Positions 1 through 8,146 of a stretch of 64,000 bases of DNA are shown here, piece after piece. The DNA is from Io17-Chloro-G2 sp965226825 (GTDB lineage Bacteria; Chloroflexota; Dehalococcoidia; Lucifugimonadales; UBA3495): assembly GCA_965226825.1 (NCBI GenBank), contig CBDDED010000003.1, positions 3,038,001 to 3,102,000 on the forward strand, given 5' to 3'. A model generated the notes under the pieces. It worked only from the letters and a program-made list of their open reading frames with translations, did not search any database and had not been told where the DNA came from. Made by a program: the position numbers and the translations under genes. Position 1 is the first letter of the stretch. Each line of letters begins with the position of its first letter.

Positions 1-417
1 GGCGCCTGCGGCGCGGGCCTCATACACCTGGTATGGATCGAATATAAAGTCCTTCCGCAGCACCGGAGCCCGACCGGAAGACCCCGTGGACTTGATCTGG
101 TCAAGGTGTTCCAGTTCGCCCTCGAACCTGGGGTCTGTCAGTACGGACAAAGCCGCCGCGCCGTTTTCGACATAGGTTCTGGCCAGGTCCAGCGGGTCAA
201 AATTGGGACGCAGCAGTCCTCTTGACGGCGACGCCTTCTTTACTTCGGCGATCAACCGCACGCCACCGCCCAACAAAGCGCCCGACAAGTTCAACGGAGG
301 CGGTTGCCGGGTGATTTTTTCCTGGAGGTTGGCGAGGGAGACCAACTCCTTCTGCCGAGCCAGTTCAGGCGTCTTGGCGGCTACTATGTCGCCCAGTATG
401 TTGGCCGGTCCGGTCAT
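1..417 (-). CDS. trpC: Indole-3-glycerol-phosphate synthase, 3' end cut by window edge
   Basis: Converts CdRP to indole-3-glycerol phosphate in tryptophan synthesis. Translating the minus strand from the ATG at 417 gives 139 residues that run off the window edge. Seen: the (beta/alpha)8 barrel signature IAEVKKASPSRG at about residues 56-67, which carries the family's substrate-binding and catalytic lysine, and LRKDFIFDPYQVYEARAAGA near residue 120, with the second lysine. The N-terminal length fits the family from this ATG. The frame stays open upstream to the trpD stop at 532, so a GTG at 489 is an alternative start. It is the last visible gene of the trp operon, 114 bp after trpD. About half the protein is present. 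Confidence 0.93.
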   Translation of the reverse strand, partial: MTGPANILGDIVAAKTPELARQKELVSLANLQEKITRQPPPLNLSGALLGGGVRLIAEVKKASPSRGLLRPNFDPLDLARTYVENGAAALSVLTDPRFEGELEHLDQIKSTGSSGRAPVLRKDFIFDPYQVYEARAAGA

Positions 418-531
418 TGAACGATTGCCTGCCTCTGCTTTGATGCTACTACCTTTTGTGACACCCTTGGATGCGAATGGTGATCCCACCGGTCATGCCT
501 CGGCTCTGGTCCGGGAAGCGGATTTGCTCGA

Positions 532-1545
532 CTAATCCAGCGTTTGGCTTAACGCCGCCAACCCTTCCAGTTTTTGCAGCGCTTCGCCACTGTCAATAAC
601 CGCTGCCGCTGCTGCTACTCCCTGGGGCAGATTGTCCACTTTGTCTCCAGCCAACAACACGCCGGCCGAATTGAGCAAAACAGTGTCTCGAATCGGGCCT
701 TTTTCGCCGTTGAACAGGCGGTGCATCGTGGCCGCGTTGGCGTCCTGGTCTCCACCGGCGATGTCCCCAATAGAGCAGGTGGGCAGGCCGGCGTCATCCG
801 GTGTCAGCGTCCATCGCCGGACTTCCCCGCCTTGCAATTCCCAAACCGAGTTCTCTCCAGAAAGAGACAGTTCGTCCAGGCCGCCGTGGCCGTGGACCAC
901 CAGGACGTGGTGCGCGCCCAGCGTGTTCATCACCTGGGCCATCGTTTCGCCGATTTCAGGGATGCCCACTCCTAAAAGCTGGCTTTGGGCGCCCGCCGGG
1001 TTGGTCAGAGGTCCCAGGATGTTGAATACTGTCCGAATGCCGATCTCCCGGCGCACCGGTCCGGCATGACGCATCGCGGGGTGGAACGCCGGGGCAAACA
1101 TGAACCCAATGCCCAACTCCTTGATGCAACGGGCTACTGAATCCGGGGCTAGCTCGAGCTTGACCCCCAGGGCTTCCAAGACGTCCGCGGCCCCGCAAGC
1201 GCCCGAGGCGGCGCGGTTTCCGTGTTTGGCAACGGTCAACCCTGCGGCGGCGGCCACGAAAGCGCAGGCCGTGGAGATGTTGAAGGTGTTCTTGCCGTCA
1301 CCCCCGGTGCCCACCGAGTCCACCAACGGTCCTTCCACCTCAACGCGCAGCGCCTTTTGCCGCATCACCGAGGCCATGCCGGCAATTTCCGGGACGGTCT
1401 CACCCTTCAATCGCAGGGCGGTCAAAAACGCGCCCAACTGGCCCGGAGTAGCTTCCCCATCCATGATTTCATTCATGACGGCGGATGCTTCCTGAAAATC
1501 CAGCGAGCGACCGGACACCAGGGCGTCTATGGCTTCACGAATCAT
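532..1545 (-). CDS. trpD: Anthranilate phosphoribosyltransferase
   Basis: Transfers the phosphoribosyl group of PRPP to anthranilate, the second step of tryptophan synthesis. The 337 residues match the usual family length. Seen: the glycine-rich PRPP loop GTGGDG at residues 79-84, the NIST motif at 89-92 and KHGNR at 107-111, all diagnostic of TrpD. It is a stand-alone TrpD, not fused to TrpG. It lies downstream of trpG on the same strand, separated by about 680 bp of tandem repeats, and is followed by trpC. A possible internal promoter lies just upstream (1614-1642). The ribosome-binding site is weak. Confidence 0.97.
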   Translation of the reverse strand: MIREAIDALVSGRSLDFQEASAVMNEIMDGEATPGQLGAFLTALRLKGETVPEIAGMASVMRQKALRVEVEGPLVDSVGTGGDGKNTFNISTACAFVAAAAGLTVAKHGNRAASGACGAADVLEALGVKLELAPDSVARCIKELGIGFMFAPAFHPAMRHAGPVRREIGIRTVFNILGPLTNPAGAQSQLLGVGIPEIGETMAQVMNTLGAHHVLVVHGHGGLDELSLSGENSVWELQGGEVRRWTLTPDDAGLPTCSIGDIAGGDQDANAATMHRLFNGEKGPIRDTVLLNSAGVLLAGDKVDNLPQGVAAAAAVIDSGEALQKLEGLAALSQTLD

Positions 1546-1613
1546 TTACCAGTCTCGGAAGTTGGAATATTTGCACTCAATTTTGACCGAGACTTAGTAT
1601 CTCGGAAGGCCCA

Positions 1614-1642
1614 AGTATATATCACGCTGAAAGACCCGTCAT
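1614..1642 (-). promoter_or_regulatory. Possible internal promoter for trpD-trpC
   Basis: On the minus strand a TATACT -10 box (1614-1619) follows an ATGACG -35-like box (1637-1642) after 17 bp, about 70 bp ahead of trpD. A short hairpin (CCGAGA/TCTCGG) lies between it and the start codon. It would allow trpDC expression despite the repeat array upstream. Prediction from hexamer match only. Confidence 0.35.
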
Positions 1643-1654
1643 CGGATAGTGGCG

Positions 1655-2208
1655 ATTAGAAAGGGCTCTGGATTCCCGTTGCGATCGGAAAGACGGAGGT
1701 TGGGCGCTGGCCGGCCCGCACGACGTGTCTGGGTTGCCATAACCGTCTAGGCGCACGGAAAGGGCTCTGGATTCCCGTTGCGATGGGAAGACGGGGGTTG
1801 GGCTCTGGCCCGGCCCGCATGATGTGTCTCGGTTGCTATAACCGTGTTGGGTCATAGAAAGGGCTCTGGATTCCCCCTTGCGGGGAGAATGATGGGAGTT
1901 GGGCGCTGGCCGTCCCACCCTGGCGTGGCTCTGTTGCCGTGACCGCAGTGGCGCATAGAAAGGGCTCTGGATTCCCACTGCGGTGAGAATGACGGGGGGT
2001 TGGGCACTGGCCGTCCCACCCTGGCGTGGCTCTGTTGCCGTGACCGCAGTGGCGCATAGAAAGGGCTCTGGATTCCCACTGCGGTGAGAATGACGGGGGT
2101 TGGGCACTGGCCGTCCCACCCTGGCGTGGCTCTGTTGCCGTGACCGCAGTGGCGCATAGAAAGGGCTCTGGATTCCCACTGCGGTGAGAATGACGGGGGT
2201 TGGGCATT
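1655..2208. repeat. Tandem array of ~100-bp units with GGGCTCTGGATTCCC core
   Basis: Six copies of a unit begin with a core GAAAGGGCTCTGGATTCCC near 1661, 1759, 1857, 1957, 2058 and 2158. The last three are nearly identical over a 100-101 bp period and include GGCACTGGCCGTCCCACCC and GTGACCGCAGTGGCGC. The first two are more diverged. The array fills the gap between trpG and trpD, so it is probably transcribed with the operon. Reading frames through it are artefacts of the repeat. Confidence 0.95.
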
Positions 2209-2224
2209 GGGAAAGCTGCTCCGG

Positions 2225-2806
2225 TCAGCCGGTCCACGACTCGACTCGGTCCAGGAAATTTTGGAGGAGGGGCTTGCCCACCGGGGTCATGATGGACTCC
2301 GGATGAAATTGCACTCCCTCCACCGGGTACTCCTTGTGGCGCAAACCCATAATCAGGCCATTGTCGGTCCAGGCGGTGATTTCCAAACAGTCGGGCAATC
2401 CCTCCCGGTACACCACCAACGAGTGGTAGCGAATGCCGTCGAATGGGTCGGGGAGGCCGGCCAGCACGCCCTGGCCCGTGTGGTGGATGGTGGATGTCTT
2501 GCCGTGGCGTATCTCGCCGGCCCGGTCCACCGTGCCGCCATAGACCTGGCCCATACACTGGTGCCCCAGGCAAACACCCAGGACCGGCAACCGGGGACCA
2601 AAATGGCGAATGACGTCGTTGGAAATTCCGGCCTCCCGCGGCGTGCAGGGCCCCGGGGAAACGACGATTCCCTGCGGAGCCATCGCCTCGATTTCTTCCA
2701 GGGTTATCTTGTCGTTCCGGACCGGAACCACCTCGGCGCCCAACTCGGCCAGGTATTGGTAGAGGTTGTAGGTAAAGCTATCGTAGTTGTCTATGAGTAA
2801 CAGCAT
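2225..2806 (-). CDS. trpG: Anthranilate synthase glutaminase component
   Basis: Hydrolyses glutamine and feeds ammonia to TrpE (it may serve PabB too). 193 residues. Seen: DNYDSFTYN near the N-terminus, the oxyanion motif SPGPCTP at about 50-56, the nucleophile Cys79 in GVCLGHQ, and the His/Glu pair in HPESI at about 168-172. I chose the internal ATG at 2806 because the family begins with this motif and because it overlaps the stop of the VOC gene (TGATG), a sign of translational coupling. It lies third in the trpE-VOC-trpG group. Confidence 0.96.
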   Translation of the reverse strand: MLLLIDNYDSFTYNLYQYLAELGAEVVPVRNDKITLEEIEAMAPQGIVVSPGPCTPREAGISNDVIRHFGPRLPVLGVCLGHQCMGQVYGGTVDRAGEIRHGKTSTIHHTGQGVLAGLPDPFDGIRYHSLVVYREGLPDCLEITAWTDNGLIMGLRHKEYPVEGVQFHPESIMTPVGKPLLQNFLDRVESWTG

Positions 2807-3246
2807 CACAGAACCTCTATAAACTCCAGCCAGTTGCCGTCGGGGTCCTGGGAGTAACAAACTTTCCGGTTCACGTTGCCTGCTTCATCGGTAAGCGAGG
2901 TTGGTGGGTTGACGTAGGTGAGGCCCCGCTGGGACGTTTCCTGGTAGAACCGGTCCATATCTTCAACGAAAAATGCCAGGTGGCTGGCTCCCAGGTCGTT
3001 GATTTTGATCGCCGACCTACCGCTGGGCGGGGAAATGTACTGGATCAACTCCAACTGGTGGCCCTCATCCTTTTTCAGGAACGCGCCTTTGACGTGGGCG
3101 TTGGGGAATCCCAGTATCTGGTTGATGGTGTCACCCTCGCGTTCGATCCGGGTGGCAATCCTCATCCCCAGGACCTCGGAATAGAACGCAACCGATCTAT
3201 CCAGATCTTCAACGACAAATCCGGTGTGATAAAACGACTTCAACAT
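2806..3246 (-). CDS. VOC (glyoxalase/bleomycin-resistance) family protein inside the trp operon
   Basis: A 146-residue two-module VOC-fold protein (beta-alpha-beta-beta-beta twice). Seen: HTGFVVEDLDRSVAFY at the start, LELIQY in the first module, HLAFFVEDMD opening the second, and DPDGNWLEF at the C-terminus, with His/Glu at the positions that bind a metal in glyoxalase I. Spacing to trpE is 3 bp and its stop overlaps the trpG start, so it is cotranscribed and probably coupled. AAGGAG lies upstream of its ATG. The substrate cannot be told from sequence; a lactoylglutathione-lyase-like label is only a fold assignment. Its presence between trpE and trpG is unusual. Confidence 0.88.
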   Translation of the reverse strand: MLKSFYHTGFVVEDLDRSVAFYSEVLGMRIATRIEREGDTINQILGFPNAHVKGAFLKKDEGHQLELIQYISPPSGRSAIKINDLGASHLAFFVEDMDRFYQETSQRGLTYVNPPTSLTDEAGNVNRKVCYSQDPDGNWLEFIEVL

Positions 3247-3249
3247 AAT

Positions 3250-4707
3250 TCACTCCTTGCCCTCGGCCAGGTCAATCGCCCTCAGCAGGGCCCCGGCTTT
3301 ATGCCTGGTTTCCTGGTATTCATCCTCGGCGTTGCTGTCGGCAACAATTCCGCCGCCGGCCTGCACGTACATGACCCCGTCTTTGTAAATGCCGGTGCGC
3401 AGCACCAGGGCCGTGTCCATGTTGCCGGAATAGCTGAAATAGCCCACCGCGCCGCCGTAGGCGCCCCGTTTTTCACCTTCTATCTCGGCGATAATCTCCA
3501 TTGCCCTGATTTTGGGCGCGCCTGACACGGTCCCCGCCGGGAAGCAGGAACGCAGCGCGTCATAGGGAGTAAGTTCAGGCCGCATGCGCCCCTCCACGTG
3601 GGAGACCAGGTGCATTACGTGGGAGAAGCGCTCGACGTCCATCAACTGGGTGACTGACACCGTGCCGGGGATGCTTACCCGGCCAATGTCGTTGCGCCCC
3701 AGGTCCACCAGCATTATGTGTTCCGCACGTTGCTTCTCACTGGTTTTGAGTTCCTCCTCCAGCGCGGCGTCTTCCTCGGGGGTCTGGCCGCGGGGGCGAG
3801 TGCCGGCGATGGGGTGGGTAGCGGCGATGCCGTCCTCAACCATGACGACGGTTTCGATTGCGGCGCCGACAATCTGGAAATCGTCGAGCTGCAAATAGTA
3901 CATGTAGGGTGATGGGTTGATGCTGCGCAAGCTCCGGTACACCTGGAAGGGGTGGGCATCGGTGCGGCGGGAGAACCGCTGGGAGTTTACGACCTGTATC
4001 ACGTCCCCGGAGTAGATGTACTCGATGCACTTGTCGATTGCATCCTCATACCCCTCGCGGTTGAAGTTGGAAACCACCTCTCCCGAGTCCTCCGACCTGC
4101 CGGGGTTGGACGACTGCAGTTCGGCGGGCAATTCCAGCGGCTTGGACAGCCGGTCGACCATTTCATCGATCTTTGCGGTGGCTGCGTTGTAAGCAGCCTC
4201 AATGTCGCCGTTCAGGTGGGCGTGGCTGACCACCTTGATGTCATGTCTCAAGTGATCGAATACCAGCATGGTGTCGCCGAAGGTGAACACGGATTCGGGC
4301 AATCCCTGCGGATCGGCCGGCATCACTGGGACCCTGGGCTCGAAGTAGCTGATGGAATCGTAGGACAGGTAGCCAACTGCACCGCCGTGGAACGGGGGCA
4401 GGCCGTCGACAGGTATGAGGTTGAACCTGCTCATCTCTTCCTGGACCGGGGTCAAGGGGTCAACCTGGCCTTCGGGCTGGCCGGGGCCGGTCTTGATGAC
4501 CCGGTATGGGTCGGTCCCGATGAAGCTGTAACGCCCGATGCGTTCTCCTCCGGATACACTTTCCAGCAGGTAAGAGTAGGGCGGCCGGGCCACCTTCAAG
4601 TAGGCGGACACCGGGGTTTCCAGGTCGGCGTTGATCGAGCGGTACACCGGGACCAGGTTTCCCCGCCCGGCCATCGCCTTTACTTGTTCCAACGTTGGTT
4701 GGTACAT
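3250..4707 (-). CDS. trpE: Anthranilate synthase component I
   Basis: Makes anthranilate from chorismate with ammonia from TrpG. 485 residues from the ATG at 4707, which has GGAGAAG eight bases upstream; a longer reading would run into the T-box terminator. Seen: HPIAGTRPRG, LVDLGRNDIGRVS, CFPAGTVSGAPKIRAME, YGGAVGYFSYSGNMDTA and VQAGGGIVADS, the chorismate-binding block in order. Oddity: where many TrpE enzymes have SPE this one reads AIE (in VGAAIETVV). First gene of the operon, directly after the T-box leader. Could in principle act as PabB, but the Trp T-box and neighbours argue for TrpE. Confidence 0.96.
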   Translation of the reverse strand: MYQPTLEQVKAMAGRGNLVPVYRSINADLETPVSAYLKVARPPYSYLLESVSGGERIGRYSFIGTDPYRVIKTGPGQPEGQVDPLTPVQEEMSRFNLIPVDGLPPFHGGAVGYLSYDSISYFEPRVPVMPADPQGLPESVFTFGDTMLVFDHLRHDIKVVSHAHLNGDIEAAYNAATAKIDEMVDRLSKPLELPAELQSSNPGRSEDSGEVVSNFNREGYEDAIDKCIEYIYSGDVIQVVNSQRFSRRTDAHPFQVYRSLRSINPSPYMYYLQLDDFQIVGAAIETVVMVEDGIAATHPIAGTRPRGQTPEEDAALEEELKTSEKQRAEHIMLVDLGRNDIGRVSIPGTVSVTQLMDVERFSHVMHLVSHVEGRMRPELTPYDALRSCFPAGTVSGAPKIRAMEIIAEIEGEKRGAYGGAVGYFSYSGNMDTALVLRTGIYKDGVMYVQAGGGIVADSNAEDEYQETRHKAGALLRAIDLAEGKE

Positions 4708-4774
4708 CGGTCTTCTCCAAAGATGCGTCGCCGCGGCCGGCCCCCTGGCTGTCCCAAGATTCCGGCCCAAAACA

Positions 4775-5104
4775 AAAAGCCCCGTCCACAAGGGACGGGG
4801 CTTTCCGTGTTGCCACCCTATTTTTCAGCCGGGCTCCCGAGATGTAGACGGAGCGTGCTGATTTCTCAACCGGCGGAGGAGTCCTGGTCCACTTGACCCC
4901 TAGTGCCGCGAGCCTTTAACGGCGCTCAACCGTCCCGGCCTAGCACGACCGTCATTCAGTGATGTACGGTTGTGATCGGCCTGCGGCTCCGGGGTCCATT
5001 GGAGCTTCTGCGCTTGGCGCCGGCTCTCACCTAACCCGGCTCTCTGTGCCTCGCTGGAAGCCTACTACTCCCCTTCACAGCCTTTAGATTATTCAATTTT
5101 AGTA
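4775..5104 (-). promoter_or_regulatory. Tryptophan-specific T-box leader
   Basis: A leader RNA that senses uncharged tRNA-Trp. Seen on the minus strand in order: a GTGAAGGGGAGTAGTAG stretch (stem I base and AGTA), the AG bulge in ACAGAGAGCC, a GGTGAGAGCCGG distal element, a specifier region AATGGACC flanked by GCTCC/GGAGC, with the triplet UGG at 4998-4996, then the T-box AGGGTGGCAACACGG (about 4806-4820) and the terminator at 4778-4802. The UGG specifier codes Trp and fits the downstream trpE. Uncharged tRNA-Trp would stabilise the antiterminator and turn the operon on. Confidence 0.92.
4778..4802 (-). terminator. T-box intrinsic terminator of the trp leader
   Basis: A perfect 10-bp stem (AGCCCCGTCC / GGACGGGGCT, loop of 5) is followed on the minus strand by TTTTTGTTTT. 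It lies just before trpE and just after the conserved T-box sequence, as expected of the terminator that competes with the antiterminator. Confidence 0.92.
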
Positions 5105-5110
5105 TCTTTC

Positions 5111-5140
5111 AGTATATGTATGCCCTGCCGTTGGTGTCAA
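5111..5140 (-). promoter_or_regulatory. Promoter of the trp operon
   Basis: On the minus strand TTGACA (5135-5140) and TATACT (5111-5116) are separated by 18 bp, placing the start near 5104, right at the 5' end of the T-box stem I. Confidence 0.75.
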
Positions 5141-5350
5141 TTTTTTCGTTGGAGGAGGGCGATCGACCAGAGCATGATACGCCAAGCGATTATTTACGAA
5201 CCCGCACTCAAATGTGATGCAACACTTAACGTGATGGCCCTGCGCCAAGCGGCGTCACCGGCGACTGGCAACATGGCGGTGTTTGGCGCTCCGGGATGGG
5301 CCGTGTTTTGTAACGTGCATGAAACAGTGTTGTTGTAAGCTATTTAAAGG

Positions 5351-5378
5351 TCGAAGGGTCGTTATCGAAGGGTCGTTC
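5351..5378. repeat. 14-bp direct repeat, two copies
   Basis: TCGAAGGGTCGTTA is followed at once by TCGAAGGGTCGTTC. It lies in the 485-bp gap between the trp and glnII promoters. Purpose unknown; it could be an operator, since it sits about 130 bp before the glnII promoter. Confidence 0.6.
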
Positions 5379-5509
5379 CGACCGGCTAATCCCCCCGGTT
5401 GCGGTCGTCTCCAAGATTGGCAAGACGGTCCAGTTCCCGGTGGACCCAAAGGGGGGATACTGGAAAAAAACACTAAACTGACCGGCTGGATCGAGCCTCA
5501 GTTTCCGTG

Positions 5510-5539
5510 TTGCGGTGACCGTGCTTGTAGCTCTATACT
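5510..5539 (+). promoter_or_regulatory. Probable glnII promoter
   Basis: TTGCGG (5510-5515) and TATACT (5534-5539) are spaced 18 bp apart, about 87 bp before the gene. Between -10 and the gene lies GTAACGTAACG, a repeat of GTAAC that could be a regulator site, but this is not established. Confidence 0.5.
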
Positions 5540-5625
5540 TTTGATTAGAGTAACGTAACGACCACCGGGGCTCCCTTCGAATCCCAAAATAACGGCGCGT
5601 TCAGCGCCTAGCTGGAAGGATAGAG

Positions 5626-6645
5626 ATGGAGTATTACAAAGCTGAATACATTTGGATTGACGGGTCGGAACCGGTGTCCAAGCTCCGCTCCAAGGGCAAA
5701 GTAGTCGAGAAGGGGGAAGAGCCGCCTATCTGGGGTTACGACGGCTCCAGCACGAACCAGGCCACCGGCGATAACTCCGACTGCGTGTTGAATCCGGTTT
5801 TCACCTGCAGTGACCCGATTCGGGGGGGCGACAACAAGCTGGTGATGTGTGAAGTGCTGCTGACGGATATGACCCCTCACCCGACGAACACCAGGGCGGC
5901 GTGCGCCGCCGCCGGGGAGAAGTTCGCCGATTTCGATACCTGGTTCGGTATCGAACAGGAATACACTCTCTTCGACGGCATCAAGCCCTTGGGTTGGCCG
6001 GACAATGGCTACCCCGCCCCCCAGGGCGGATACTACTGCGGAGTAGGATCGGACGAGGTCCATGGCCGCCCGCTGGTAGAGGCCCACTTGGACGCCTGTC
6101 TCCGGGCGGGGCTATCGATAGGCGGGATCAACGGCGAGGTTATGCCCGCCCAGTGGGAGTTCCAGGTTGGGCCGGTTGGCGCGCCTGAAATCGGCGACCA
6201 GCTGTGGCTCGCCCGCTGGCTGCTGTACCGCCTCGGAGAGGACATTTTTATCGGGGACAAGAGGGGCGTGAGCGCGAAGCTAGACCCCAAGCCCGTCCAG
6301 GGCGATTGGAACGGCGCCGGCGCCCATACCAACTTCTCGACCAAGCAGATGCGCGAGGCGTACGATCCCTGCGTGGCGGCGGCCGAGGCGCTTGGGGCAA
6401 ACCACGATGAGCACATCGTCGACTATGGGCATCGGATCGAGGAGCGTTTGACCGGTCTCCACGAGACCTGCTCCTATAGGGAGTTCAGGTACGGGGTTTC
6501 GGACCGGGGGGCGTCCGTTCGTATCCCATGGCAGGTTTACCGGGACGGCAAGGGGTACATCGAGGACAGGCGACCCAATGCCAATTGTGACCCTTACAAA
6601 GTGACCAGGCTCATTTTGAACACCGTGTGCGGAGCCGCTTCATAG
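5626..6645 (+). CDS. glnII: Glutamine synthetase, type II (eukaryotic-like)
   Basis: Makes glutamine from glutamate, ammonia and ATP in the cytoplasm. 339 residues, close to the length of GSII and much shorter than the roughly 470 of GSI. Seen: IWGYDGSSTNQATGDNSD near residue 35-52, LNPVF, the metal-binding WFGIEQEYTLF near 105-116, INGEVMPAQWEFQVGP near 165-180, GDWNGAGAHTNFST near 227-240, and FRYGVSDRGASVRIP near 289. GGAAGGA lies seven bases before the ATG. No adenylylation site of the GSI type is expected. Single gene, divergent from the trp operon. Confidence 0.96.
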   Translation: MEYYKAEYIWIDGSEPVSKLRSKGKVVEKGEEPPIWGYDGSSTNQATGDNSDCVLNPVFTCSDPIRGGDNKLVMCEVLLTDMTPHPTNTRAACAAAGEKFADFDTWFGIEQEYTLFDGIKPLGWPDNGYPAPQGGYYCGVGSDEVHGRPLVEAHLDACLRAGLSIGGINGEVMPAQWEFQVGPVGAPEIGDQLWLARWLLYRLGEDIFIGDKRGVSAKLDPKPVQGDWNGAGAHTNFSTKQMREAYDPCVAAAEALGANHDEHIVDYGHRIEERLTGLHETCSYREFRYGVSDRGASVRIPWQVYRDGKGYIEDRRPNANCDPYKVTRLILNTVCGAAS

Positions 6646-6696
6646 CCTAGCAACGAAGGGATCAGCCCTCCAGCATATCCCGTAAGGACCCCTGGA

Positions 6697-6728
6697 CTAC
6701 CGGCCGATGCAGCGCCATCGGCCGGTAG
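6697..6728 (+). terminator. Hairpin after glnII
   Basis: A perfect 13-bp inverted repeat (CTACCGGCCGATG / CATCGGCCGGTAG, loop of 6) begins 51 bp after the glnII stop. It has no T-run, so it may be a weak or Rho-assisted terminator or an mRNA 3'-end stabiliser. Confidence 0.6.
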
Positions 6729-6853
6729 TGCAAACCCCTGACCCGAGCAGCCTTAAGCCACGCGGCCCGGCGACGGCGGCACTCCACACTGCTTCGAAGC
6801 TTTCCTCTGATTTCACCGACCACGTCTGTCCCGACACCCCCGCCTGCCCTCGA

Positions 6854-7122
6854 GGGTCTTTCGATTGTCCCCCGTCATTCTCGCCGCCGCGGGAATCCAG
6901 AGCCCTGATTATGTACCAAGACGGTAATGCCAACTAACACGCGCCGGGTGGACAGGTTGACGTCCCAACTGGAACATTCCAGCAGGCACGCATCCAGGTT
7001 GGATGGGGAAACGGGCTCTGGATTCCCGCTGCGGCGAGAATGACGGGGGTAGGAGTCAAAATGGGCTCCAGATTCCCGTTGCGGCAAGAGCGACGGGGGA
7101 TTCGATGATAATCGAAAGACCC
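6854..7122. mobile_element. MITE-like repeat element with terminal inverted repeats
   Basis: The ends are inverted copies of GGGTCTTTCGATT (6854-6866 and 7110-7122), each followed inward by CCCCCGTC. Inside are three copies of the family core (CGGGAATCCAGAGCCC at about 6890, its reverse complement at about 7013, and a third at about 7062). No transposase. About 270 bp. Members of the same family occur at 13.4, 27.8 and 52.0 kb. Confidence 0.8.
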
Positions 7123-7142
7123 TAACCCGGCCGCCCCACCGT

Positions 7143-7171
7143 TAGACAGAGATTGGGGCCGATGCTATTAT
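7143..7171 (+). promoter_or_regulatory. Probable metF promoter
   Basis: TAGACA (7143-7148) and TATTAT (7166-7171) are separated by 17 bp. The start would be near 7178, giving an 80-nt leader before the metF GTG. No riboswitch signature was recognised in that leader. Confidence 0.45.
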
Positions 7172-7257
7172 GAACTTTCTCCCCACACCCGCCTGTTCGG
7201 GCGCGTGTACATTTTTGGCCGCGGCCTAGGGTCAGTGGTTCTCGGATGAAGCGATAG

Positions 7258-8145
7258 GTGAAGATTAAAGACATTCTGGCGTCTGCCAGAACCATTTCCT
7301 ACGAGTTCTTCCCGCCGAAGAACGCGGAAGGAATACCAGCGGTTTTCAGAGCGGTTGACCGGTTGACAGCCTTTCAACCCGATTTCGTTTCGGTGACATA
7401 TGGAGCCGGCGGGACCACCAGGGGGTTTACCGAGGAGATTACCAGGGGTCTCAAGGAGCGCTACGACGCTGAGGTGATGGCCCACCTGACCTGCGTTGGG
7501 CAGACCAAGGCGGAATTGAACCATGTCTTGGAGAGGTTGGACGGCGCGGGCATCGAAAACGTCATCGCGCTGCGCGGGGACCCTCCCCAGGGTGAGACCG
7601 CGTTCGTTCCGGTGGAGGATGGTTTTCAGCACGCTTCGGACCTGGTGCAGCATATTCGAGAGAATTTCGAGTTCGGCGTTGCCGCTGCCTGCTATCCCGA
7701 GGGGCACCTGGAGTCGGGGGGCCTGGAAACCGACCTGCAGAATACCCGCTTTAAGGTAAATCAAGGCGTCGATTTCCTGATCACCCAGCTCTTTTACGAC
7801 AACAGCGACTTCTTTGATTTCAGGGAACGGGCCCAAAAAGCCGGTGTCGACATCCCGATTATTCCGGGCATCCTGCCCATCCTGAGCGCTCCCCAGATCC
7901 GCCGGTTTACCTCGTTGTGCGGGGCCAAGCTGCCTCCAGATTTGGACCGTAAACTGGAGGCTTGTGCGGACGACGATACCGCAGCCAGGGAGTTGGGCAT
8001 TGAGTATGCAACCCGGCAGGTGGAAGAGCTGTGGGACAATGACGTTGCGGGGATACACTTCTACGTTCTGAATCGGAGCTACTCGGTTTCAAAGATCCTG
8101 CAGAACCTGGGACTTCCCGGGCACGAGGCCTCCGCCGGGGATTAG
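7258..8145 (+). CDS. metF: Methylenetetrahydrofolate reductase
   Basis: Reduces 5,10-methylene-THF to 5-methyl-THF for methionine synthesis. 295 residues, the usual length for the bacterial single-domain enzyme. Seen: YEFFPPK at about 15-21 with the catalytic-type Glu, VTYGAGGTTR at about 47-56, the FAD-loop motif ALRGDPPQ near 103-110, ACYPEGHLES near 143-152 and TQLFYDN near 176-182. The start is GTG; an upstream ATG at 7246 runs into a stop after three codons. acpS and nnr follow on the same strand. No metH is in the window. Confidence 0.95.
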   Translation: MKIKDILASARTISYEFFPPKNAEGIPAVFRAVDRLTAFQPDFVSVTYGAGGTTRGFTEEITRGLKERYDAEVMAHLTCVGQTKAELNHVLERLDGAGIENVIALRGDPPQGETAFVPVEDGFQHASDLVQHIRENFEFGVAAACYPEGHLESGGLETDLQNTRFKVNQGVDFLITQLFYDNSDFFDFRERAQKAGVDIPIIPGILPILSAPQIRRFTSLCGAKLPPDLDRKLEACADDDTAARELGIEYATRQVEELWDNDVAGIHFYVLNRSYSVSKILQNLGLPGHEASAGD

Positions 8146-8146
8146 C

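Noticed and set aside
203..535. Plus-strand frame opposite trpC
   Set aside because: It lies antisense to trpC, whose motifs are unmistakable; composition is not protein-like.
1622..2573. Repeat-borne reading frames on the minus strand with Gly-Asn-Pro-Glu and Arg-Ala-Leu-Ser motifs
   Set aside because: These are translations of the tandem repeat and have no independent start signal or homologous domain.
5120..5338. Short frame upstream of glnII
   Set aside because: No ribosome-binding site, low protein likeness, lies between the two promoters.
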